In this document: piece after piece, positions 46,773 through 53,483 of the stretch
Layout: the number at the start of each line of letters is the position of its first letter
Position numbering within the stretch: position 1 is the stretch's first letter
NCBI GenBank assembly: GCA_017983495.1
Contig: JAGOBH010000004.1
Span: 62,001-126,000, forward strand
Length of the DNA: 64,000 nt
Direction: 5' to 3'
Source of the DNA: Pyrinomonadaceae bacterium
GTDB lineage: Bacteria; Acidobacteriota; Blastocatellia; Pyrinomonadales; Pyrinomonadaceae
Position numbers and translations under genes: made by a program
The notes under the pieces: model-generated
The model's database searches: none
What the model was told of the DNA's origin: nothing
What the model saw: the letters and a program-made list of their open reading frames with translations, nothing else

Positions 46773-48107
46773 ATGACTCTTTTCAGTATTACCAAAATCA
46801 AGATTTGGGTTCTATGTGGGATTGTTTTCCTTGCTGCTTTTGTCACAACGGCGCAGAACAAGCCCCAATGTGTCGCCGAGGTCGAGCAGGCAACGGCGGC
46901 AGCCGAAAAGACTAAGGATTATTCGCAGGCTCTTGTGAAAGCAAATGAGTGCGTACGCAAGGCCCCAAAGTCGATCGATGCCCTTTTCGCTCGAGCAAAA
47001 GTCCGTACGAGCAAAGGGGAATTTGATCTAGCACTCGCCGATCTCGGCAAGGCGATAGAACTCGATGCAAAGAGTGCCGACGCCTATCACTGGCGGGCGA
47101 TGACGTACTGGGCCAAATACAAGAAGGAATACCCCAAAAAAGAGAGTTTTCCGTTGGCAATGGCCGATTTTGATAAAGCCATCGAAAAGGATCCTAAGAA
47201 AGGCGAATCATATCTGCGTAGAGCTGTGATGAAACGGGAGTCAATGGGCAGCGGTTATCTTGCTTTAATGCCTGAGTTCAATAAGGCCATCGAGCTGCTC
47301 ACCGGTGGCAAAGACCCCGTGGCGCTTGCATCGGCCTATTATGAACGGGGCCACGCATACGGTCTCGATCGGCGATCTGATCTCGCGGTCGCCGACTACA
47401 CCACGGCCCTCCAGATCAAGCCGGACTACTCGGCGGCGTTATTAATGCGAGCCACAACACATGGTCTGAATTTTAAGTTTGGCGACAGATCACAAGCCAG
47501 CTACGACGCCGCCGTCGCCGATTACACCCTATACCTCAAAGTCGAACCGCCGACAGCGTCTACGTATATCTCGCGCGGAAGCCTTTATGAGGACAAGTTC
47601 GACAGAGCGAAGGCCGTCGATGATTATCGGGCGGCGTTTGCTATCGATCCGAATAATGGATGGCTTAAGGAGAAGTTCTCTCAGATGGGCATCTCACCCA
47701 CACCGCCGTCGGCAACGCCAGTCCCGACACCCGTAACAAAAACCGGTCCGACGGCCGAGGAATTTGCCGCAGAAGGCAGGCGGCAGATCTTCGGTAAAAA
47801 TTATGATGCCGGGATAAAGGCTCTATCCGAATGCGTGCGGTTAATGCCGGACGCCGCCGCCTGTTTCGCTTTTCGGGGTTACGCCTACGGGATGAAAGGA
47901 GATATGACTTTGGCAAACGCCGACCACGCCGCTGCCGTCAAACTGAATCCCAAAGAAGTCGCGATCTATTTCGTTCGCGGAATGATGTTTGTCGAATTAG
48001 GCAAGAAAGTCGATGCGGCCACTGAGTTTCGCAACATGTTAAAGCTCGATCCAAACAATCAGCAGGCACAAAAAGCTCTGCAAAGCCTCGGAGTAAATCC
48101 AAACTGA
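46773..48107 (+). CDS. Secreted TPR-repeat protein
   Basis: A signal peptide (MTLFSITKIKIWVLCGIVFLAAFVTTAQ split at FVTTAQ-NK) leads about eight TPR units, with typical ALADLGKAIELDAKSADAYH and YYERGHAYG elements. A Pro/Thr-rich linker (TPPSATPVPTPV) at about residue 310 separates a second TPR block (AGIKALSECVRLMPDAAACF). It lies 2 bp after mqnE tail copy 2, and its stop overlaps the start of copy 3 (TGATG). It probably acts as a periplasmic interaction protein. Confidence 0.85.
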   Translation: MTLFSITKIKIWVLCGIVFLAAFVTTAQNKPQCVAEVEQATAAAEKTKDYSQALVKANECVRKAPKSIDALFARAKVRTSKGEFDLALADLGKAIELDAKSADAYHWRAMTYWAKYKKEYPKKESFPLAMADFDKAIEKDPKKGESYLRRAVMKRESMGSGYLALMPEFNKAIELLTGGKDPVALASAYYERGHAYGLDRRSDLAVADYTTALQIKPDYSAALLMRATTHGLNFKFGDRSQASYDAAVADYTLYLKVEPPTASTYISRGSLYEDKFDRAKAVDDYRAAFAIDPNNGWLKEKFSQMGISPTPPSATPVPTPVTKTGPTAEEFAAEGRRQIFGKNYDAGIKALSECVRLMPDAAACFAFRGYAYGMKGDMTLANADHAAAVKLNPKEVAIYFVRGMMFVELGKKVDAATEFRNMLKLDPNNQQAQKALQSLGVNPN

Positions 48108-48247
48108 TGCGTGACAAACCCGCCGCTGAATCCGGCGACGAAGCAAAAATGTCCAAGGACGATCTCATCAAAATGATCGAAAACGCCGGCTTCGAGTCCG
48201 TAGAAAGAGATACGGTTTATAACCGCATGGAAAAGGCTGCGGTCTAG
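48107..48247 (+). pseudogene. mqnE tail copy 3, a 46-codon open frame
   Basis: An ATG overlapping the TPR stop opens the frame MRDKPAAESGDEAK, then [14 protein letters not shown] and [13 protein letters not shown], ending EKAAV and TAG. From MSK it matches the mqnE tail with 68 of 81 bases identical, and eight of the thirteen changed bases fall in synonymous codon changes. The overlapping start makes translation possible. Either it is a displaced tail kept open by coupling, or a small peptide gene. Confidence 0.85.
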
Positions 48248-48256
48248 AATTTCACG

Positions 48257-48733
48257 ATGCTTGAAACTGTGAATATCGGTCGGTGGACGCTTGAAGTCGA
48301 TCGCGAAGCGACGGAGTCGGCGTTCGCGAAAATACCGCTCGGTTCGCCTGAAGGCTGCGAGTGCGACTACTGCAAAAATCTGGTCGTTGCACGCGATCAC
48401 GCATACCCGCCAGAAGCTCGTGAGCTATTAGGAATGCTTGGCATCGACTACCGCAAGGAAGCCGAAACCTGGGAGTGGAATCGAGTTGACTCGAATCTCC
48501 ATAGTTATGGCGGCTTCTTTCACTTCGTTGGCAATCTGAAAAGTGGTGCGGAGGCGGTGCAATATGACGGCAACGTCGGCACGTTTCATCTCGAACGCGT
48601 CGGAGACTACTTCGAGTACGGCTTCCGAGGTGACGCTGCACTCGTGGAGGAACCGTTCAATGACCAGCCGATTGTCCAATTAGAGTTCACAACTCTGGTG
48701 CCGTGGATGATCGACGCTCCTGACCCTGAATAA
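48257..48733 (+). CDS. Hypothetical cytoplasmic protein with CxCxxC motif
   Basis: The 158-residue protein has CECDYCKNL near residue 35, a possible metal-binding or disulfide cluster, then a region YPPEARELLGMLGIDYRKEAE and an aromatic beta segment (YGGFFHFVGNLKSGAE). I have seen similar small proteins of unknown function in several phyla but know no role. It begins 9 bp after tail copy 3. Confidence 0.65.
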   Translation: MLETVNIGRWTLEVDREATESAFAKIPLGSPEGCECDYCKNLVVARDHAYPPEARELLGMLGIDYRKEAETWEWNRVDSNLHSYGGFFHFVGNLKSGAEAVQYDGNVGTFHLERVGDYFEYGFRGDAALVEEPFNDQPIVQLEFTTLVPWMIDAPDPE

Positions 48734-48744
48734 TCATTCGCAAA

Positions 48745-48852
48745 GCCGCGTACGTTTCTTACGAAGGTGCGCGAGTTCTTTACGAAGCCCTGATAGTGCC
48801 TCACGAAGCCCCGAGAGAAAAGCGCTATAATAGTAGATTAATTGCGGCCTAA
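48745..48852 (+). repeat. 21-bp heptad repeats, array 2, with possible degenerate tail
   Basis: Three or four 21-bp units read AAYVSYE, GARVLYE, ALIVPHE and APREKR in frame, ending RYNSRLIAA and TAA at 48850-48852. The ending resembles the mqnE end YNRVAAV loosely, so a decayed tail is possible. The next gene starts 3 bp later. Confidence 0.65.
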
Positions 48853-48855
48853 AAT

Positions 48856-49173
48856 ATGATTGACGAGATTCGCGAAAAAATTGCCGCTGGGTCTTTCGAG
48901 TTTTCAAAACATGCGGTTGACCAGAGCATTTTACGAGGCATCAGCGTTCAAGAATTGCGCGATGCAATTCAGTCGGGCGAGATCATTGAAGATTACCCGG
49001 ATGATAAGTACGGCCCGAGCTGTTTGATCTTCGGGATGACACCGGAAAAAAGGCCATTGCATCTACAATGCAGCTATCCGTCGCGTCCGCTCATCAAAAT
49101 CGTAACGCTTTACGAGCCGGATGAAAATTTGTGGACGGATCATAGAGTGAGGAAGCAACAAAATGCAGGTTGA
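48856..49173 (+). CDS. DUF4258 protein, toxin-like
   Basis: The 105-residue protein fits DUF4258 (FEFSKHAVDQSILRGISVQELRDAIQ with the early HAxxR-type region, then SCLIFGMTPEKRPLHLQCSY), a fold related to RelE/BrnT-like toxins. It overlaps the next gene by 11 bp, a common toxin-antitoxin arrangement. Toxicity is inferred from family and context only. Confidence 0.75.
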   Translation: MIDEIREKIAAGSFEFSKHAVDQSILRGISVQELRDAIQSGEIIEDYPDDKYGPSCLIFGMTPEKRPLHLQCSYPSRPLIKIVTLYEPDENLWTDHRVRKQQNAG

Positions 49174-49378
49174 ATCGATGAAAGAAACAAAAGTAACTTA
49201 CACGCTGGAGATGGACGACAAATTCATCATCATCGAGAACGTCCCGGCTCGGGTATCTGAGGAAACAGGCGAGCAGTTCTTTTCCCCTGAGACCGTCGAA
49301 CGTTTGCAGCAGACCGTTTGGGGACACGAAAGGCCGAAACGAATCATAGAAACGCCGGTGTATGAATTCGCAATGTAG
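49163..49378 (+). CDS. YgiT-like antitoxin lacking its zinc cysteines
   Basis: The protein resembles the YgiT-type partner of DUF4258 genes: VTYTLEMDDKFIIIENVPARV followed by SEETGEQFFSPETVERLQ. Normally the middle reads CENCGE with zinc-binding cysteines; here they are Ser and Thr, and the N-terminal CxxC is missing. It has 71 residues from the ATG at 49163, or 66 from 49178. It is probably a degenerate antitoxin that lost metal binding. Confidence 0.65.
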   Translation: MQVESMKETKVTYTLEMDDKFIIIENVPARVSEETGEQFFSPETVERLQQTVWGHERPKRIIETPVYEFAM

Positions 49379-49508
49379 CGTCACCATCACCGACGGCGAA
49401 GAAGTAACAATGACCAAACAAAAGATCATCGAAATGATCCAGCGTGCCGGCTTCGAAGCCGTGGAAAGAGACACCGTCTACAACCGCGTGGAGAAGGTCG
49501 CGGCTTAG
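49377..49508 (+). pseudogene. mqnE tail copy 4
   Basis: The frame reads SVTITDGEEVTMTKQK, then [22 protein letters not shown], ending EKVAA and TAG. It includes part of the segment that precedes the tail in mqnE (TITDGGE). Over 19 core codons 46 of 57 bases match mqnE, mostly with synonymous changes. A possible start is the ATG at 49410 (MTKQK). Confidence 0.85.
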
Positions 49509-49527
49509 AAAATGGCAAAAGGATTTT

Positions 49528-49551
49528 AATTACCCCGAATTCGGGGTAATT
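49528..49551. repeat. 24-bp perfect palindrome
   Basis: AATTACCCCGAA (49528-49539) is followed by its exact complement reversed (49540-49551), giving a 24-bp palindrome centred on GAATTC. It lies between tail copy 4 and the 55-bp repeat R', possibly a recombination or protein-binding site. Confidence 0.8.
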
Positions 49552-49559
49552 GGACGCTC

Positions 49560-49614
49560 CGCATCGCGGCCGTGTAAGTTTGTCGTCCGGTTTTGAGTTG
49601 AGTGAAGTGTGGGT
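49560..49614 (+). repeat. 55-bp repeat R' (second copy of the mqnE end)
   Basis: It matches 46123-46177 at 47 of 55 positions without gaps, including the last codons of mqnE (IAAV, TAA) and 37 bp beyond. It precedes the ankyrin-type gene. It shows that the sequence joining mqnE to a following cassette occurs twice in this region. Confidence 0.85.
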
Positions 49615-49656
49615 TTTGCAATCCTGATTTATGAATTGGGAGTCTCGAGAGGTCTT

Positions 49657-50229
49657 ATGCGATATCTTGCGGTCTTAGTTGTAGCGTCAGCGCTCGCGGC
49701 CTGTCACGCGGTATCGACTGAAGGGATACGTAATTTTCCAGTGGAACGGCCGGTTACATTCGCCCCAAGTGCCGAGAACGGAGGAAAGCAATGTCAACCA
49801 ATCTATTACGGACTGGGAGACGGTGACGGTATCCGCGACGTTAGGTGTTTTGATCTACAAGTCAGGCTTTCTGAGGCCGCTTACGCTGGCGATATTACGA
49901 CAGTCAGATCTTTGTTGGCAGACGGAGCTAATGCGAATTCACAGGCAGGGGACCACTATCATCCGCTCGACGCAGCCGCCGCAAATGGCCAAACTGAAGC
50001 CGCGAAAATCCTTTTGGACAACGGTGCCAACGTAAACTATTGGCATCCAATTCATGGATTTCCGTTGGGCCACGCAGCCTACAAAGGGAATTCGGAAACT
50101 GTGGAATTACTTCTCTCGCGTGGAGCCGACGTAAATCTAGAGAGCGACGGTTATACGGCACTGCGAACAGCTCGCGAGGGGCAACATCCCGAAATAGTGG
50201 CGTTATTGGAACGAGCAGGTGCCCGCTAG
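49657..50229 (+). CDS. Ankyrin-repeat lipoprotein
   Basis: The start is set at 49657 (MRYLAVLVVASALAAC), which gives a lipoprotein signal with LAAC; a GTG at 49609 in repeat R' opens the same frame. At least three ankyrin units follow (TTVRSLLADGANANSQAGDHYHPLDAAAANGQ, with GNSETVELLLSRGADVNLES). It is a likely periplasmic protein-interaction lipoprotein. It is the cassette between R' and tail copy 5. Confidence 0.75.
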   Translation: MRYLAVLVVASALAACHAVSTEGIRNFPVERPVTFAPSAENGGKQCQPIYYGLGDGDGIRDVRCFDLQVRLSEAAYAGDITTVRSLLADGANANSQAGDHYHPLDAAAANGQTEAAKILLDNGANVNYWHPIHGFPLGHAAYKGNSETVELLLSRGADVNLESDGYTALRTAREGQHPEIVALLERAGAR

Positions 50230-50268
50230 TTGCTTCCTAGATTCCTCGCATACCCAGGAATCGAAGCC

Positions 50269-50298
50269 GAAGCACTGCAATTCGCTCACGAATCCTAA
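50269..50298 (+). repeat. 21-bp heptad repeat, array 3 (decayed)
   Basis: GAAGCACTGCAA followed by TTCGCTCACGAA reads EALQFAH and then ES and a stop. It matches the start of array 1 almost base for base and lies upstream of tail copy 5, like array 1 before copy 2. Confidence 0.75.
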
Positions 50299-50331
50299 CG
50301 AGTTGGTCGCGATGCGATCATTAGAAAATAG

Positions 50332-50421
50332 GCCTTGATCATCGAAATGATCCAACGCTCCGGCTTCGAGTCCGTCGAACGCGACACCGTCTACAGCCGT
50401 TTGGGGAAAGAGGTGACATGA
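50332..50421 (+). pseudogene. mqnE tail copy 5
   Basis: The frame reads ALIIEMIQRSGFESV, ERDTVYSRL, ending GKEVT and TGA, with the TGA overlapping the ATG of the next gene (ATGA). Over 19 core codons 47 of 57 bases match mqnE. It has no start codon of its own beyond a TTG (50335) and an internal ATG. Confidence 0.85.
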
Positions 50422-51032
50422 ATTCAACAGTGAGAATGTTCGCTCGATTAATGGTATTAGCGGTTCTGCTTGGGGTCGTTAGCAGCGTTCAGGGACAATC
50501 TACCGAGCGTGATCGAGTACTTCGTCTGCTCGGTGAAAGCTATCAACGAGTCACCGATGCGAAGATCATTCTGTTTGAATTTGATCGATTTCACGTTATC
50601 CGGCCCAAATTTGACAACCGGAAGAAGCTCATCGAGTTGGCACTTGAGCCGAAATATTATTTTGAAGACGATCACCCGGACTGGGCTGAACCTGACGATT
50701 TTGCAAATCTCTCGCGAGCCGAATTTATCGAATTATCAACCAAGCTGAAAAATATAAAGGACCTTGGAAAAATAGTGCAATCGGTGAACACAATTTCAGC
50801 CGTGACCAATATGACCGCATGGTATGCGGAATATTACCGAAACGCGAGTTTTACGTGGGGCGTAGTTGTCGACCTTCGGAAAGGCGACGACCCGCCATAC
50901 GAGGTACGGTGGTTTCGATTTAAGTACGGGGCCAACGCGGATAAGCCACGCAAACACGGGAAAAGTATCAAATTCGACCTTCCATCAACATCCGCTCCGC
51001 CAACCGTCCCGAAATCGCAGCCGAAGCCATGA
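50418..51032 (+). CDS. Secreted hypothetical protein, cassette gene
   Basis: A signal peptide (to SVQGQ) is followed by a soluble domain with KIILFEFDRFHVIRPKFDNRKKL and a segment YRNASFTWGVVVDLRKG, then a Pro/Ser-rich tail. Its start overlaps the stop of tail copy 5 and its stop overlaps a heptad mini-frame, both by ATGA. No family is recognised. Confidence 0.65.
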   Translation: MNSTVRMFARLMVLAVLLGVVSSVQGQSTERDRVLRLLGESYQRVTDAKIILFEFDRFHVIRPKFDNRKKLIELALEPKYYFEDDHPDWAEPDDFANLSRAEFIELSTKLKNIKDLGKIVQSVNTISAVTNMTAWYAEYYRNASFTWGVVVDLRKGDDPPYEVRWFRFKYGANADKPRKHGKSIKFDLPSTSAPPTVPKSQPKP

Positions 51033-51094
51033 AAGTTCGACACGAAGCACTAGACGGCATTCACGAAACCCTGAGAACGTCCGTGAAGCGCTAA
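51029..51094 (+). repeat. Heptad mini-frame, array 4
   Basis: An ATG overlapping the previous stop opens MKVRHEALDGIHETLRTSVKR, ending at TAA. It has two heptad-like units with HEAL and HETL. It is the last element of the repeat family in this region. Confidence 0.7.
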
Positions 51095-51407
51095 CAGAAC
51101 TCCCGCCACGCTCAACTGTCGGACCACATAGTCAAAACTAAAAATCATTGACGCTTTGTCGTATCTGTGCAACACTATTGCACATGTTACACCGTGCTGC
51201 CTGTTCTGGTTGCATCGGTGCGTCCGCGATCTTTGAGAGTGTATTGAGTTTCAAATTCTGAGTTTCAAGACCGTCTTGGAACGGGCTTTTTTTGTGAGCG
51301 GGACATGTGGGAAAACGCTGGGACAACGGGACAAGGTAAAGAGCTGTGCATCAGCATCTAACCTCAACACTGTCAGCAATTTACAGCCGTTTTTAGGCTG
51401 AAAAACG
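51095..51407. other. Intergenic region without supported gene
   Basis: The region contains several short direct sequences and a T-rich run after TTGGAACGGGC (near 51290), possibly a weak terminator, but no convincing coding frame. A minus-strand open frame of 62 codons lacks family features. I see no RNA gene. Confidence 0.5.
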
Positions 51408-51467
51408 CTATTAAGGTTTAGTAAGGCTTAATAAAGCCTATTAATCCTTAATAAGATCTAATAAGGA
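51408..51467 (+). promoter_or_regulatory. Six 10-bp iterons before the RHH gene
   Basis: Six successive 10-bp units from 51408 follow the pattern YTAWTAAGGN (for example CTATTAAGGT, TTAGTAAGGC, CTAATAAGGA). Spacing of exactly 10 bp places them on one face of the helix. They end 12 bp before the start of a ribbon-helix-helix gene, so they are probably its operator array. Confidence 0.75.
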
Positions 51468-51479
51468 GAGTTTAAAGAT

Positions 51480-51707
51480 ATGACTTCTAAAATAATGACC
51501 ATTTCGATACCGGAATCGATGTACCGGCACGTCAAAAACCGCACATCCGGTGATGCCTACGCATCGATCAGCGAGTACTTTCGCGAACTGATCCGCCACG
51601 ACCAGAGACACACGCTGCGTGCACAGCAGCAGGCCGCGGCCGAACGGCAACAGCTAGCCTCAGCCGCCCGCCGCCCCGTCGACCAATACTCGGGCCGGAG
51701 ATATTGA
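51480..51707 (+). CDS. Ribbon-helix-helix (ParD/CopG-like) DNA-binding protein
   Basis: The 75-residue protein has an N-terminal beta strand (MTISIPESMYRHVKN) and helices ISEYFRELIRHDQR typical of RHH antitoxins, with a basic, Gln-rich tail (QQQAAAERQQ). The ATG follows AAGGAGAGTTTAAAGAT. No ParE-type toxin lies downstream, so it is an orphan antitoxin-like regulator or a remnant pair. The iterons upstream suggest autoregulation. Confidence 0.8.
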   Translation: MTSKIMTISIPESMYRHVKNRTSGDAYASISEYFRELIRHDQRHTLRAQQQAAAERQQLASAARRPVDQYSGRRY

Positions 51708-51775
51708 TGATCAATGTAACCCGCAAAATGCGCTAGACTACCGTCTGGATACTCAAAGCCAGGAGAACGGACATT

Positions 51776-51850
51776 ATGCGGCAAACCAAAAATCCTATTT
51801 GTCTTTGGTACACTGGCGGGGCTGAGGCGGCGAGGTTTTACGCCGCGTAG
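51776..51850 (+). pseudogene. N-terminal fragment of a VOC (PhnB-like) gene
   Basis: The frame MRQTKNPICLWYTGGAEAARF, ending YAA and TAG, matches the start of VOC PhnB-like proteins (ITPCLWFDG-x-AEEAARFY). It follows AGGAGAACGGACATT. The rest of the gene is absent; the frame runs into a palindromic element. Confidence 0.7.
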
Positions 51851-51945
51851 CGGCAACCTGATCGTAGCCGTGGGTTTCTGGCCTCAAGGATCGGCCAGTG
51901 CTAAAGGCCGTCAACCCACGGCTACATTCAATTGATCGCTACGCG
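51844..51945. repeat. Palindromic REP-like element
   Basis: Nested inverted repeats CGCGTAGC/GCTACGCG (51844, 51938), GTAGCCGTGGGTT/AACCCACGGCTAC (51864, 51913) and CTGGCC/GGCCAG form a long stem. The ...GTAGCCGTGGGTT... motif is typical of REP-type intergenic repeats. It separates the VOC N-terminal fragment from a VOC tail. Confidence 0.8.
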
Positions 51946-51956
51946 ATCCAAGACAC

Positions 51957-52052
51957 ATGGAAAATACCGAAGTCGCCAAACGCGTCTTCGACGCCATGAT
52001 GAAGATGAAAAAGATCGACGTAGCCGCGATCGAAGCGGCACGATGTGGTTGA
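51957..52052 (+). pseudogene. VOC-gene tail copy 1
   Basis: The frame MENTEVAKRVFDAMMKM, KKIDVAAIEAARCG and TGA resembles the C-terminus of PhnB-like VOC proteins (…QRVMQAMMQMKKIDIAAL…). It starts at an ATG and stands alone, so it is a leftover or displaced tail. Confidence 0.6.
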
Positions 52053-52085
52053 AAGAAGTATTTGAGCAATAGCAGAACGAAGAAA

Positions 52086-52403
52086 ATGAATTGGTACGAG
52101 ACCGAGTACATAAACCGAGTCGGACTTCTGGATACGGGTGAGCTTTTCATCGGAATTGACAGCAACGGGAATACAGACTATCAATATGTTTATCGCGAGG
52201 CAGCCGGCGTCTACTGGGACCCGACACTCAAGGGGTTCAAATCGACCGAATTGAAAGAATGGACTCCTTCGCAATGGTTCGTGCATATGGTTGAAATTGT
52301 TCGTCAAGCCGTGGGAGTTAGACTGGCAATGCTTGATTCCGTTCACTGGCGTGGCATTTCTGAGCAAGAGAAAGCAGCTATCAAGTCACAGACAATTAAT
52401 TAA
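52086..52403 (+). CDS. Hypothetical cassette protein between two VOC tails
   Basis: The ATG at 52086 (MNWYETEYINRVGLL) gives 105 residues; an upstream TTG is weaker. The protein is rich in aromatic residues (YYQYVYREAAGVYWDP, WTPSQWFVHMVE) and lacks signal peptide and membrane segments. No family is recognised. It lies between the tail at 51957-52052 and a related tail at 52409-52453. Confidence 0.6.
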   Translation: MNWYETEYINRVGLLDTGELFIGIDSNGNTDYQYVYREAAGVYWDPTLKGFKSTELKEWTPSQWFVHMVEIVRQAVGVRLAMLDSVHWRGISEQEKAAIKSQTIN

Positions 52404-52408
52404 TATAT

Positions 52409-52453
52409 GAGCAAACAGACGTCGCAGCTATGGAAGCCGTCCGGAGGGGTTAG
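52409..52453 (+). pseudogene. VOC-gene tail copy 2 (partial)
   Basis: The frame EQTDVAAMEAVRRG and TAG matches the last 14 codons of the preceding tail (KIDVAAIEAARCG) at about two of three residues. No start codon of its own is present. It flanks the inserted gene on its 3' side. Confidence 0.6.
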
Positions 52454-52468
52454 AATCGAGGGATAGAT

Positions 52469-52951
52469 ATGAGTTTCAAATGCCATACCTGCGACGATAC
52501 GCACGAGGGATTGCCGCACATTGGGTGTGATTACCCAGACCCGTATTTCGATATACCTGAGGAGGAACGCGATCAACGGGTTTTTCTCACTTCAGATCTT
52601 TGCAGTATCGATGACGAAGACTTTTTTATTCGGGGCGTAATCGAAATTCATGTCCATGGAGAAGACCACCCCTTTGGGTTTGGTGTTTGGGTTTCTCAAA
52701 AGAAAGAGAATTTCCAGACCTATCAAGATAATTTTGAAACCGACGAGATCGGGCCATTCTTTGGGTGGCTCTCAAATCGCTTAGTTTGTTATGACGAGGA
52801 CACGACTTGTCTAAAGACGATGGCTCACTTTAGGAGCGACGGCCAGCGACCATTTATCGAAGTTGAACCTACCGATCATCCACTTGCAATCGATCAGCAC
52901 AACGGTATCACGCTTGAACGGGCTTGGGAGCTTGTTCATCATTACATGTGA
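52469..52951 (+). CDS. DUF2199 protein
   Basis: The 160-residue protein begins MSFKCHTCDDTHEGLP, a CxxC motif typical of DUF2199, and continues DLCSIDDEDFFIRGVIEIHVHGED, GFGVWVSQKKENF and a final TLERAWELVHHY. The family is widespread and of unknown function. It has no signal peptide. It starts 16 bp after the VOC tail copy. Confidence 0.85.
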   Translation: MSFKCHTCDDTHEGLPHIGCDYPDPYFDIPEEERDQRVFLTSDLCSIDDEDFFIRGVIEIHVHGEDHPFGFGVWVSQKKENFQTYQDNFETDEIGPFFGWLSNRLVCYDEDTTCLKTMAHFRSDGQRPFIEVEPTDHPLAIDQHNGITLERAWELVHHYM

Positions 52952-52964
52952 TCATAAGAACATC

Positions 52965-53438
52965 ATGAGCGACACAACGACATTGACCTCAGCACTCGCG
53001 ACCGCTCCCGGCGTGATCATTCCGCTGATCCGCGAGGTGCCGCCGCAGATACTGAAGCGTCGTCCGGCTCCGGCGAAGTGGTCGGCTTACGAGCACGCCG
53101 TTCATCTGTCGCAATCTGACGTCGCGTTTCGGGCTAGACTTGACCTTATATTGTCCACGCCCGAGCCACTTATCGAAGTGATAGAGAATTCGGCCGAGGA
53201 CGAGGCGGGTGCAATGCTTGAGGTCGATCTCGACGCGAGCCTCGACCGCTACGTTCGCGAACGTGAGGCTCTTGTCGAGAGATTGAAACAGCTTTCGCCC
53301 GACGAATGGCATAAAACCGCCGTGCACGAGGCGTTCGATCATTATTCAGTGTTTATAATGTTCCGGCATCTGCTAAACCACGAGATGCTCCACGCCTACC
53401 GCATCGAAGAGCTGCTGCTCAAGAAGGATTGGGATTAG
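52965..53438 (+). CDS. DinB-superfamily protein
   Basis: The start is the ATG at 52965 (MSDTTTLTSALATAPG); the open frame begins earlier but overlaps the DUF2199 gene. The 157-residue helical protein has the metal-binding His pattern of DinB (YEHAVHLSQSD and LLNHEMLHAYRIEEL). Members act as thiol- or metal-dependent enzymes in detoxification. The substrate is unknown. Confidence 0.85.
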   Translation: MSDTTTLTSALATAPGVIIPLIREVPPQILKRRPAPAKWSAYEHAVHLSQSDVAFRARLDLILSTPEPLIEVIENSAEDEAGAMLEVDLDASLDRYVREREALVERLKQLSPDEWHKTAVHEAFDHYSVFIMFRHLLNHEMLHAYRIEELLLKKDWD

Positions 53439-53483
53439 CGGATCTCGTTCGCAAACAGGCTGGAGCGAAGTAGATGAAAGGGT

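Noticed and set aside
46140..51094. Integron cassette array with attC sites
   Set aside because: Cassette ends lack attC-like imperfect stems with GTTRRRY core, and the repeats are coding tails of mqnE instead; no integrase is visible.
51138..51326. Minus-strand open frame of 62 codons
   Set aside because: No family features, no ribosome site, and it reads opposite to all neighbours; likely chance.
51408..51467. CRISPR-like or plasmid-origin iterons
   Set aside because: Units are contiguous 10-mers without spacers and no cas or rep gene is nearby; an RHH operator is simpler.
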